NCBI GenBank assembly: GCA_018679295.1
Contig: JAHHLP010000401.1
Span: forward strand, 1 to 7,823
Source of the DNA: Rhodothermia bacterium
GTDB lineage: Bacteria > Bacteroidota > Rhodothermia > Rhodothermales > JABDKH01
Direction of reading: 5' to 3'
DNA length: 7,823 nt
Below, in pieces: positions 1-6,211 of the stretch. How positions within the stretch are numbered: position 1 is the first letter of the stretch; every line of letters starts with the position of its first letter. A program made the translations under genes and the position numbers. Under the pieces are notes generated by a model. It worked only from the letters and a program-made list of their open reading frames with translations. It searched no databases and was not told the origin of the DNA.

Positions 1-380
1 GGCCTACACCGCCCACTCAGGAGCCGCGCCCGATTGGAGCCGGAGCGCCCGACGGCACCGGAGGCGCCAATACGGGGGACGAAGGTACGGGCACCGACGA
101 GGCCAAGACCGCACCGTTCCAAATCGAAGGTTTAAACCGCGTTCCGGTTACGACGCCGGTGCCGGATTACAGCGAAAAGGTTAACGCGATCATCAAGGTC
201 CGAATCACAGTCGATCCTCAGGGACGAATCGTTCAGCGTATCCCAATGATGAAGGGCAATCCAGCGCTTGAGCGGTCCGTTCTGGAGACGCTGAGCGAAT
301 GGCGCTTCAACCCGTTGCCGGCAAATGCTCCGCAAGAGAATCAGGTAGGAGCGATCACATTCCGATTCCGTCTCGAGTAG
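1..380 (+). CDS. Energy transducer TonB, C-terminal part (5' truncated by window edge)
   Basis: Seen: the frame beginning at base 3 is open from the window edge to the TAG at 378-380, giving about 125 residues. The first ~40 are a low-complexity linker rich in Pro, Gly, Thr and Asp, followed by a compact domain containing VPDYSEK, VRITVDPQGRIV, NPALERSVLETL, EWRFNP and a terminal FRFRLE strand. Known: this is the pattern of the TonB C-terminal domain, which crosses the periplasm and contacts the TonB box of outer-membrane transporters, passing on energy from ExbB/ExbD. Inference: the missing N-terminus should hold one inner-membrane anchor. The visible linker has few Pro-Lys/Pro-Glu repeats compared with classical TonB. 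A GTG at 159 lies in the same frame but would cut into the domain, so it is not a likely start. No exbB, exbD or receptor gene is in view. A TolA-like or other TonB-domain protein is a less likely alternative. Confidence 0.85.
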   Translation, partial: PTPPTQEPRPIGAGAPDGTGGANTGDEGTGTDEAKTAPFQIEGLNRVPVTTPVPDYSEKVNAIIKVRITVDPQGRIVQRIPMMKGNPALERSVLETLSEWRFNPLPANAPQENQVGAITFRFRLE

Positions 381-395
381 CGTTTCGGCGAGAGA

Positions 396-412
396 GCGGC
401 GTGAAGGGCCGC
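396..412 (+). terminator. Weak hairpin after tonB, possible terminator
   Basis: A 5-bp perfect GC stem (gcggc at 396-400, gccgc at 408-412) with a 7-nt loop lies 16 bp after the tonB stop. It is followed by a C-rich then pyrimidine-rich stretch, not a clean T run. It could be a weak intrinsic terminator separating tonB from the next gene, but the stem is short and may be chance. Confidence 0.2.
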
Positions 413-424
413 CCCCTCGTCAGC

Positions 425-459
425 TTCTTACCGCGAACCCAATAAATTTCATACATTTC
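425..459 (+). promoter_or_regulatory. AT-rich promoter candidate upstream of the sugar transferase
   Basis: The 441-462 stretch is the most AT-rich part of the intergenic region. It contains TACATTTC at 452-459, which matches the Bacteroidota -7 consensus TAnnTTTG in all but the last base. I see no convincing -33 TTTG element at the expected distance; TTCTTA at 425-430 is the nearest candidate. Its position 60-100 bp before the GTG start at 522 is reasonable for a promoter with a leader. This is pattern matching only. Confidence 0.3.
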
Positions 460-521
460 TATGCTCCGGGATTGAAGCTTAGCCCCGGCATGCAGCACTT
501 CCAGCGTAACAGAGCTTCGTC

Positions 522-2015
522 GTGTCGAGGAGAATCGAGCTCGTAACACTCTTTCTGGTCGACGCACTCGCGTTCGGCGCCGCCAACTGGATGCACTTTA
601 TGGTCCGGTTCGAGTGGCAGTGGTTCGGAATACCCGAGGTGTATCCCGTCGGGATGCTGTTGGTCAGTGGGACGTTGATGATCTACTGGCTGACCATCTT
701 CACCTTCTTCGGACTCTACCGCGAACGCCATGCGGATAGTCGCTTCGACGAACTCGTATCGCTCTTCAAAGTCGTGTCGATCGGTATTCTGATCCTTGTG
801 TTCGCGATCTACATCGATGCCCTTCAACCGGGGTCGACGCGTCTCGCCATTCTTTTCTACTGGGCCGCCGTCTTCGCATGTACCGCTGTTGGCCGAATCG
901 TCGTTCGCTCGGTGCAGAAGTCGCTGGTAACGCGCGGATTTGGAACGCACAATGCACTGGTCGTTGGCTGGAGCGACCGCGTCGAGCAGCTGTACCGTGA
1001 GGTCGGTCAGTACCCCGAGGCAGGCCTCAACATCGTCGGAGCCGTGAGACTGGAGCGGAACGGCTTTCATGGCCGGGACGGGGTCCCGTCAGACTTCACC
1101 GATACACGGGCTCGCCCGGAGACCTTCCTGGGCGACTCGGGCAACTCCGGCGACACCTCGGATGTGCTCACCACCGTTCGGACATCAGCAGTGTCCAAAT
1201 CCATCGAAGCGCTTCCAGACCTCATCGACGAGCTCGAGATTCAGGACGTGCTCATCGCGCTCGGCTCCGAGGATCAGGATGCACTTATGGAGGTGCTTCG
1301 GCTGTGCGACGGCAAGCCGGTTCGCCTGAAACTCGTTCCGGACTTCTATTCCGTCGTTGGCGGGATGGCCAGGACCGAGCACATGTACGGCCTGCCGCTG
1401 ATCGAGGTGCTACCGGAGCCGATGCCGGCATGGGAACAGAGTACCAAGCGGCTGCTCGACGCACTGGTTTCGACAATTGTCCTTCTCGTAGGACTTCCCG
1501 TCTGGATCCTCATAGGCATTTTGATCCGGCTCACCTCGCCCGGTCCTGCCATATACCGGCAGCAGCGCGTTGGCCGGAATGGACGCAGCTTCACCATGTA
1601 TAAGTTCAGGACGATGCACGAGAACGCCGAGGCAACCTCAGGTCCCGTGTGGGCGACCGAGGATGACCCCCGCTACACGCCGATCGGAAGGTGGCTGCGG
1701 AAGACACGACTCGACGAGATTCCCCAGTTCTGGAACGTCCTTAAGGGCGACATGAGCCTGGTCGGCCCGAGACCGGAACGACCGTATTTTGTCGAACGCC
1801 TCGCTGAAGAGATTCCCCTGTATAGTCGCCGCCATCGGGTTAAGCCGGGGATTACCGGATGGGCGCAAGTCAAGTGGAAGTACGACGCGAGCCTGGCAGA
1901 CGTGCGACAGAAAGTGAAGTATGATCTGTTTTACATCGAGAACATGAGCCTTCGGATGGATTTCAAGATTCTGTTTCGTACCATCCGAACTGCTGTTGCA
2001 GGCAAGGGCAGATAG
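522..2015 (+). CDS. Undecaprenyl-phosphate sugar phosphotransferase (WcaJ/WbaP-type polyprenyl glycosylphosphotransferase)
   Basis: Role (family knowledge): an inner-membrane enzyme that moves a sugar-1-phosphate from a nucleotide sugar to undecaprenyl phosphate, the first step of exopolysaccharide, capsule or O-antigen assembly. Seen: 497 residues, the usual length for the large form. Hydrophobic segments lie near 7-29, 42-65, 83-101 and 106-126. A Rossmann-like region starts at ALVVGW (~145-175). A re-entrant hydrophobic helix at ~310-335 begins the catalytic domain (~305-495). The catalytic domain has KFRTM (361-365), LDEIPQ with the Asp-Glu pair at 398-399, and DMSLVGPRPE (410-419). The first usable start is GTG at 522, because an in-frame TAA lies at 507-509 with no ATG between. 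No clear ribosome-binding site precedes it. The sugar substrate cannot be read from the sequence. A stretch at ~180-228 between the Rossmann-like strand and the LPDLIDELEI helix looks longer than usual. The next gene starts 22 bp downstream, so co-transcription is likely. Confidence 0.93.
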   Translation: MSRRIELVTLFLVDALAFGAANWMHFMVRFEWQWFGIPEVYPVGMLLVSGTLMIYWLTIFTFFGLYRERHADSRFDELVSLFKVVSIGILILVFAIYIDALQPGSTRLAILFYWAAVFACTAVGRIVVRSVQKSLVTRGFGTHNALVVGWSDRVEQLYREVGQYPEAGLNIVGAVRLERNGFHGRDGVPSDFTDTRARPETFLGDSGNSGDTSDVLTTVRTSAVSKSIEALPDLIDELEIQDVLIALGSEDQDALMEVLRLCDGKPVRLKLVPDFYSVVGGMARTEHMYGLPLIEVLPEPMPAWEQSTKRLLDALVSTIVLLVGLPVWILIGILIRLTSPGPAIYRQQRVGRNGRSFTMYKFRTMHENAEATSGPVWATEDDPRYTPIGRWLRKTRLDEIPQFWNVLKGDMSLVGPRPERPYFVERLAEEIPLYSRRHRVKPGITGWAQVKWKYDASLADVRQKVKYDLFYIENMSLRMDFKILFRTIRTAVAGKGR

Positions 2016-2037
2016 CGACTGCGTCCCACTCGTCTAC

Positions 2038-4023
2038 ATGTCAATCGATTCATCGACCACAGCCCACCTCGACCTGGCTGCAGCATATGCAGCGATCCTC
2101 AAGCCCCGCGTGATCGAGGAAAAGATGTTGCGCTTGATACGTCAAGGGCGCATCTCGAAATGGTTCAGCGGATATGGCCAGGAGGCGATAGCGGTAGGTG
2201 TTGCTCTGGCACTGGAGGACCGCGACTACATCCTTCCGACGCATCGTAATCTCGGCGTCTGGACGACCCGCGACGTCGAGTTGCGGCCGCTCTTCTGCCA
2301 GCTCATGGGTCGCGACGGTGGCTTCACGAAGGGTCGGGACCGGACCTTTCACTTTGGGTTGCCGGAGCGTCGCATTATCGGGATGATCTCCCACGTGGCC
2401 GCCATGCTCCCGGTCGCCTGCGGTCTCGGTGTGGCCTCCAAATACCGCGACCAGGGATTTGTAGCCGCGGCCTTCGTGGGCGACGGCGCCTCGCGCGAAG
2501 GCGACTTCCACGAAGCGCTCAACCTCGCTGCGTGCTGGTCCTTGCCAGTGATCTTCGTCCTGGAGAACAACGGCTACGGGCTATCGACGCCCACCTCGGA
2601 TGTCGTGGCAACGCCGGACCTCGCTGAAGCGGCTCGTGGATACGGCATGGAAGGCCAGGCGGTGGATGGAAACGACCTGATCGCGGTCGCCTCCGCGGTG
2701 GCCGACGCTGCGCGCCGCGCCCGTGACGAATCCCGACCGACACTGCTCGAGATGAAGACTTTTCGGGTTCGCGGACACGAGGAGGCGTCCGGTACCCGAT
2801 ACGTACCTGACGAATTGATTGAGGAGTGGTCGGCGCGCGATCCCGTTGCTCGCCTCGAAGGTCAGGTGGTCGCCTCGGGCGCCCTGAGCTCGGACGAAAT
2901 GGCCTCGATGCGCTCCCGGCTGGAGGAGGAGGTGAGTGAGGCCGTGGAGTATGCACTCAATCAGCCCATGGTTGTGAGCACTCCTGCGGCGGAACGCGCA
3001 GATGTGTTTGCGCCAAGTTCAGGTGCGGTGCACGAGCCGGCCTCGAATAACGTCGAGCTGAGGTTCATCGATGCTGTAACCGAGGGGCTGGCGGAGATGA
3101 TGGAGCGGGATGACGCAGTAGTCCTCCTCGGCCAGGACGTGGCCGAATACGGAGGTGTTTTCAAGGTGACGGCAGGTTTTGTCGAGCGCTTTGGGGAGAA
3201 TCGAGTCCGAAACACCCCGATCATAGAAAGCGGTGCAGTCGGTGCAGCCATGGGTATGGCCTTGGCCGGGTTGAAGCCGGTACTCGAGATCCAGTATGCC
3301 GACTTCATCAGTTGTGGCTTCAATCAGATCGTAAACAATCTCGCGACCACGCACTACCGGTGGGGTGCGCCGCTGAACGTCACGATCAGGGCGCCTTATG
3401 GTGGAAACATCGCCGCAGGCCCCTTCCACTCTCAATGTGTAGAGGCGTGGTTCACGAGCGTGCCCGGCCTCAAGGTCGTCATCCCGTCGTCGCCGGATGA
3501 CATGAAAGGGCTCCTTATCGCTGCAATCAACGACCCGAACCCCGTGCTGGTGTTCGAACACAAGCATCTCTACCGATTATTACGCGGTCCGGTACCTGCC
3601 GGTTACTATACGACGCCGATCGGGTCGGCGAGAACGCTCCGCAGTGGGGCGGATGCTACCATCGTCACCTATGGTTTGGGTGTTCGCTGGGCGCTTGAGG
3701 TCGCCGACCAGCTTTCGCAGGAGAACTACGAAATAGAGGTCATCGACCTGAGAACGCTTGCTCCCTGGGACCGCGATACAGTAACCACCTCGGTGAAGAA
3801 GACCGGCCGCCTCCTCGTATTACAGGAAGCCCCGCTTGTCGGTGGATTTGGAGGAGAGATCGCGTCGAGCGTGGCCGAGGCAGTGTTCGAGTTCCTCGAT
3901 GCTCCCCCGATGCGCGTGGGCGCCGAAGGCACTCCGATTCCCTTTTCCTCGACGCTGGAGCAGGACGTCTATTCGGCCCGGGTCAAGTTGGAGGAATCGA
4001 TCCGAACACTCCTCTCGTACTAG
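2038..4023 (+). CDS. Fused 2-oxoacid dehydrogenase E1 alpha-beta, branched-chain type
   Basis: Role (family knowledge): the thiamine-diphosphate-dependent E1 decarboxylates a 2-oxoacid and passes the acyl group to the lipoyl arm of E2. Seen: 661 residues joining two subunits that are separate in many bacteria. The alpha part (~15-305) has HRN with His69, the diphosphate-binding motif GDG (148-150) followed 26 residues later by Asn177-Asn178, and the RVRGHEEASG loop with His247. A linker (~305-338) leads to the beta part (~339-661), with GQDVAEYGGVF, the catalytic-type HSQ at His464, VIPSSPDDMKGLL and FEHKHLYR. The EIQYADFI and FEHKHLYR segments resemble branched-chain (2-oxoisovalerate) E1 beta more than pyruvate E1, but substrate assignment is inference. 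I chose ATG 2038 because it matches family N-termini; the frame also has TTG at 1996, overlapping the previous gene. No strong ribosome-binding site is visible. No E2, E3 or lipoyl gene is in the window, so its partners are encoded elsewhere. Confidence 0.92.
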   Translation: MSIDSSTTAHLDLAAAYAAILKPRVIEEKMLRLIRQGRISKWFSGYGQEAIAVGVALALEDRDYILPTHRNLGVWTTRDVELRPLFCQLMGRDGGFTKGRDRTFHFGLPERRIIGMISHVAAMLPVACGLGVASKYRDQGFVAAAFVGDGASREGDFHEALNLAACWSLPVIFVLENNGYGLSTPTSDVVATPDLAEAARGYGMEGQAVDGNDLIAVASAVADAARRARDESRPTLLEMKTFRVRGHEEASGTRYVPDELIEEWSARDPVARLEGQVVASGALSSDEMASMRSRLEEEVSEAVEYALNQPMVVSTPAAERADVFAPSSGAVHEPASNNVELRFIDAVTEGLAEMMERDDAVVLLGQDVAEYGGVFKVTAGFVERFGENRVRNTPIIESGAVGAAMGMALAGLKPVLEIQYADFISCGFNQIVNNLATTHYRWGAPLNVTIRAPYGGNIAAGPFHSQCVEAWFTSVPGLKVVIPSSPDDMKGLLIAAINDPNPVLVFEHKHLYRLLRGPVPAGYYTTPIGSARTLRSGADATIVTYGLGVRWALEVADQLSQENYEIEVIDLRTLAPWDRDTVTTSVKKTGRLLVLQEAPLVGGFGGEIASSVAEAVFEFLDAPPMRVGAEGTPIPFSSTLEQDVYSARVKLEESIRTLLSY

Positions 4024-4186
4024 ACGTCACGGGGGTCGCTTAGCGAAAATCTCGCAATAGGCGCGGCACCGTCTCGGTATCTTTAATCGATAGGGCCTCA
4101 TAGACAGGTTTCACGGCTCGAATTACCCGTGACAGATCCTAGATCGCCCTCAAAGCCCGCAGAACTTCCTCAAACACATACGACGA
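4024..4186. other. Intergenic region between the E1 gene and bcp
   Basis: This 163-bp region is the longest gap between genes in the window. It holds no open frame that looks coding. It contains an inverted repeat at 4111-4132 (listed separately), the octamer gtcacggg at 4026-4033 that recurs in reverse complement at 4126-4133, and TATCTTTA at 4078-4085, which matches the Bacteroidota -7 consensus TAnnTTTG in all but the last base. It probably contains the promoter for bcp and the genes after it. I see no hairpin followed by a T run, so no clear terminator for the E1 gene. Confidence 0.5.
4111..4132. promoter_or_regulatory. Inverted repeat upstream of bcp, possible operator
   Basis: TCACGG (4111-4116) and its exact reverse complement CCGTGA (4127-4132) flank a 10-nt spacer. 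Two 6-bp half-sites with centres about 1.5 helical turns apart would suit a dimeric regulator. It lies 54 bp before the bcp ATG. It is not followed by T residues, so a terminator is unlikely. No regulator is identified and the arms are short enough for chance. Confidence 0.3.
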
Positions 4187-4675
4187 ATGTCTTCAAAACC
4201 GATGCCGGAAGTCGGCGATAAAGCACCATCCTTCAAGGGAAAGACCCAAGACGGCGACACGATCGACCTGTCCGACTATCGGGGGCGAAAGGTAGCGCTC
4301 TATTTCTACCCGAAAGACGATACACCGGGGTGTACCAAGCAGGCCTGCAATCTGCGAGACGGCTACCAGGTGCTACTCGATGCAGGCATCGCAGTTATCG
4401 GCGTCTCGACAGACGACATCGCGTCGCACTCGAAGTTTGCAGAGAAATACGAGTTGCCATTCCCGCTCGTAGCAGATCCGGAGAAGAAGGTCGTGGCACA
4501 ATACGGCGTCTACGGAGAGAAAAACTTGTACGGACGCAAGTTCATGGGCACGAAAAGGACGACTTTTCTGATCGATGAAGACGGTACGGTGGTGCACGTG
4601 TTCAAGCGGCCGAAGGTCAAAGAGCACACCTCCGAAATCCTCGAAAAGTTCGGCGTCGAGGAAGGCGCGCGATGA
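4187..4675 (+). CDS. bcp: Thioredoxin-dependent thiol peroxidase (Bcp/PrxQ peroxiredoxin)
   Basis: Role (family knowledge): a cytoplasmic atypical 2-Cys peroxiredoxin that reduces hydrogen peroxide and organic hydroperoxides, using thioredoxin as electron donor. Seen: 162 residues, close to the usual ~155. The N-terminal VGDKAPSF, the strand ALYFYPKDDTPGCTKQAC with the peroxidatic Cys49 and the resolving Cys54 five residues later on the same helix, and the GTKRTTFLIDEDG strand with Arg124 are all present. The Cys spacing matches the E. coli Bcp type, so the protein appears fully active. ATG 4187 puts VGDKAP at the normal distance from the N-terminus; a second ATG at 4202 (Met6) is a possible alternative. 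There is no clear ribosome-binding site. The TGA stop at 4673-4675 overlaps an ATG (ATGA) in the frame of the next gene, suggesting translational coupling with gatB. Confidence 0.95.
   Translation: MSSKPMPEVGDKAPSFKGKTQDGDTIDLSDYRGRKVALYFYPKDDTPGCTKQACNLRDGYQVLLDAGIAVIGVSTDDIASHSKFAEKYELPFPLVADPEKKVVAQYGVYGEKNLYGRKFMGTKRTTFLIDEDGTVVHVFKRPKVKEHTSEILEKFGVEEGAR
4658..4665 (+). promoter_or_regulatory. Ribosome-binding site candidate for ATG 4672
   Basis: GAGGAAGG inside the last codons of bcp lies 6 nt before ATG 4672. This is good Shine-Dalgarno spacing for a start overlapping the bcp stop. By contrast, nothing similar precedes the TTG at 4708. The site matters because it favours 4672 as the ancestral gatB initiation point. 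Confidence 0.45.
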
Positions 4676-4701
4676 CGACCACAACAGATCTGAATCGGTA
4701 G
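4672..4701 (+). other. Nine-codon mini-ORF in the gatB frame (leader peptide or broken gatB 5' end)
   Basis: ATG at 4672 overlaps the bcp TGA and opens MTTTTDLNR, then an in-frame TAG at 4699-4701. The same frame goes on through TGG ACG to TTG 4708, where the recognised GatB sequence begins. It can be read as a tiny upstream cistron whose termination lets ribosomes restart 6 nt later at TTG, or as the real gatB start interrupted by a nonsense change or base-call error. The sequence alone does not decide. Confidence 0.45.
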
Positions 4702-4707
4702 TGGACG

Positions 4708-6210
4708 TTGGACCCGGCCGCCGAAAAATATGAAGCCGTGATCGGGCTGGAAGTTCACTGCCAGCTCAACACGCTGTCAAAGGCATTCAGCCCCGAGGCG
4801 GCCGAATTCGGAGCCGACCCGAATACGAACGTCGACCCTGTTAGCCTCGGACATCCGGGTACCCTGCCGATATTGAACGACCGGGTCCTGACGAGTACGA
4901 TCCTGATGGGCCTCGCCACCAATTGCCGCATTCGGGCGCGCTCGACATTTGCGCGCAAGCACTATTTCTACCCGGACCTCCCGAAAGGCTATCAGATATC
5001 CCAATACGAGGATCCAATATGCCACCATGGGTGGATCGAGTTTGATGTGCCGGGCGGCAAGGCCAACACCAAAAAACGAACAGGCATTACGCGTATTCAC
5101 ATCGAAGAGGACGCAGGGAAATCGATCCACGACCAGGATCCGGAGAACTCTTTACTCGACTATAATCGGTGCGGCGTCCCGCTGGTCGAGCTTGTCACCG
5201 AGCCCGACCTCCGCAGTCCGAGAGAGGCAGCTGCCTTCCTGCAGACCATCCGCCAGACGGTGCGATATCTGGGAATTTGCGATGGCAATATGGAGGAAGG
5301 ATCGCTTCGATGCGATGCGAACATCTCGATACGCGAAGCGGGCGACGACAGCCTCGGTACCAAGACCGAGGTGAAGAATATGAACTCGTTCCGTAACGTG
5401 GAGCGCGCGCTCGACTACGAGATCACCAGACAGATTGAGCTGGTGGAATCGGGTGGCGAGGTTGTGCAGGAAACGCGCCTCTGGGACGCGGAACGGCTGG
5501 AAACCCGGTCGATGCGTTCGAAGGAGGAGGCGCACGACTACCGCTATTTTCCGGATCCAGATCTCGTTCCGCTGGTCGTGAGCGACGAAAGGATCGATGA
5601 GATTGAACGGCTGCTTCCCGAGATGCCATGGGCGCGAAAGGATCGGCTGATGGAGACGCTGAGCCTTCCGGCGTACGACGCTGAGATCATTACGCAGGAA
5701 CGATCGATGGCGGAGATGTTCGATTCCGTCATCACTGAGCTAGAGAAGGCCGGCGAAGAGCCCGCCGACGTTTCCAAGCCGGTGTCTAACCTCCTGATGA
5801 CCGACGTGCTCCGCACCATCAATGAAGGACAGGCAACCCTTGACGCATTTCCCATCGACCCGGTACGCCTCGCCGCATTGGTTCGTCTCCGACTGAGCGA
5901 CACGATAAGTTCGACAGGTGCGCAAACACTATTCGATGCAATGCTCGCATCGGATCACGAACCCGAGTCCCTCGCCCAGGAGATGGACCTGTTGCAGGTG
6001 TCCGACGCCGGAGCGCTCGAGCCGATCGTACTGAGTGTTCTCGCAGACAGCAGCAGCCAGGTCGAGCAATACCTCGGTGGCAAGGAGGGCCTCATCGGCT
6101 ACTTCATCGGCCAGGTGATGCGGCGCTTTGACGGATCAGCCGATCCCAAGACCGTTCGTTCGTTGCTGGAGTCGGAACTCGGCAAGATGAGGAAAGGAGG
6201 TTCCGACTGA
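4708..6210 (+). CDS. gatB: Aspartyl/glutamyl-tRNA amidotransferase subunit B
   Basis: Role (family knowledge): in the GatCAB complex GatB binds and activates misacylated Glu-tRNA(Gln) or Asp-tRNA(Asn), which is then amidated with ammonia released by GatA. Seen: 500 residues, slightly long for the family. The catalytic cradle (~8-300) contains AVIGLEVH, LGHPGTLPILN, YFYPDLPKGYQISQ (86-99), DYNRCGVPLVELVTEPD (151-167), EEGSLRCDANIS (from 196), TKTEVKNMNSF and HDYRYFPDPDL (from 276). The C-terminal helical YqeY-like tail that contacts tRNA fills ~300-500 and ends in GKMRKGGSD. The start is uncertain: an in-frame TAG at 4699-4701 makes TTG 4708 the first usable codon that keeps AVIGLEVH, while GTG 4738 falls inside that motif. 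TTG is a rare start and has no ribosome-binding site here. gatA and gatC are not in the window. The stop is 1 bp before the next ATG. Confidence 0.95.
   Translation: MDPAAEKYEAVIGLEVHCQLNTLSKAFSPEAAEFGADPNTNVDPVSLGHPGTLPILNDRVLTSTILMGLATNCRIRARSTFARKHYFYPDLPKGYQISQYEDPICHHGWIEFDVPGGKANTKKRTGITRIHIEEDAGKSIHDQDPENSLLDYNRCGVPLVELVTEPDLRSPREAAAFLQTIRQTVRYLGICDGNMEEGSLRCDANISIREAGDDSLGTKTEVKNMNSFRNVERALDYEITRQIELVESGGEVVQETRLWDAERLETRSMRSKEEAHDYRYFPDPDLVPLVVSDERIDEIERLLPEMPWARKDRLMETLSLPAYDAEIITQERSMAEMFDSVITELEKAGEEPADVSKPVSNLLMTDVLRTINEGQATLDAFPIDPVRLAALVRLRLSDTISSTGAQTLFDAMLASDHEPESLAQEMDLLQVSDAGALEPIVLSVLADSSSQVEQYLGGKEGLIGYFIGQVMRRFDGSADPKTVRSLLESELGKMRKGGSD
6193..6201 (+). promoter_or_regulatory. 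Strong Shine-Dalgarno site for the lipoprotein gene
   Basis: AAAGGAGGT is fully complementary to the canonical anti-Shine-Dalgarno end of 16S rRNA. It lies inside the last codons of gatB (RKGGSD) and about 11 nt, measured from GGAGG, before ATG 6212. It is the strongest ribosome-binding site in the window and supports both the start choice and coupling to gatB. Confidence 0.75.
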
Positions 6211-6211
6211 C

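Noticed and set aside
459..1070. 203-codon open frame on the - strand opposite the sugar transferase
   Set aside because: It lies antisense to a clear membrane protein gene, its translation is charged and low in recognisable motifs, and long shadow frames are common in GC-rich DNA.
1996..2037. Upstream TTG start for the E1 gene, overlapping the sugar transferase stop
   Set aside because: The extra 14 residues do not resemble family N-termini, and ATG 2038 gives a normal start before the first conserved helix.
2050..2511. 153-codon open frame on the - strand opposite the E1 alpha part
   Set aside because: It is antisense to conserved E1 sequence with no motif of its own and no ribosome-binding site.
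3019..3567. 182-codon open frame on the - strand opposite the E1 beta part
   Set aside because: It is fully inside the well-supported E1 coding region and shows no family motif; it is a shadow of that codon usage.
4036..4046. tcgct-t-agcga palindrome just after the E1 stop
   Set aside because: The 1-nt centre does not allow a stable hairpin at full length and no T run follows; too short to call an operator.
4701..4733. GTG start overlapping the TAG (taGTG) before gatB
   Set aside because: It is in a different frame from gatB and reaches a TGA after ten codons, so it does not explain gatB translation.
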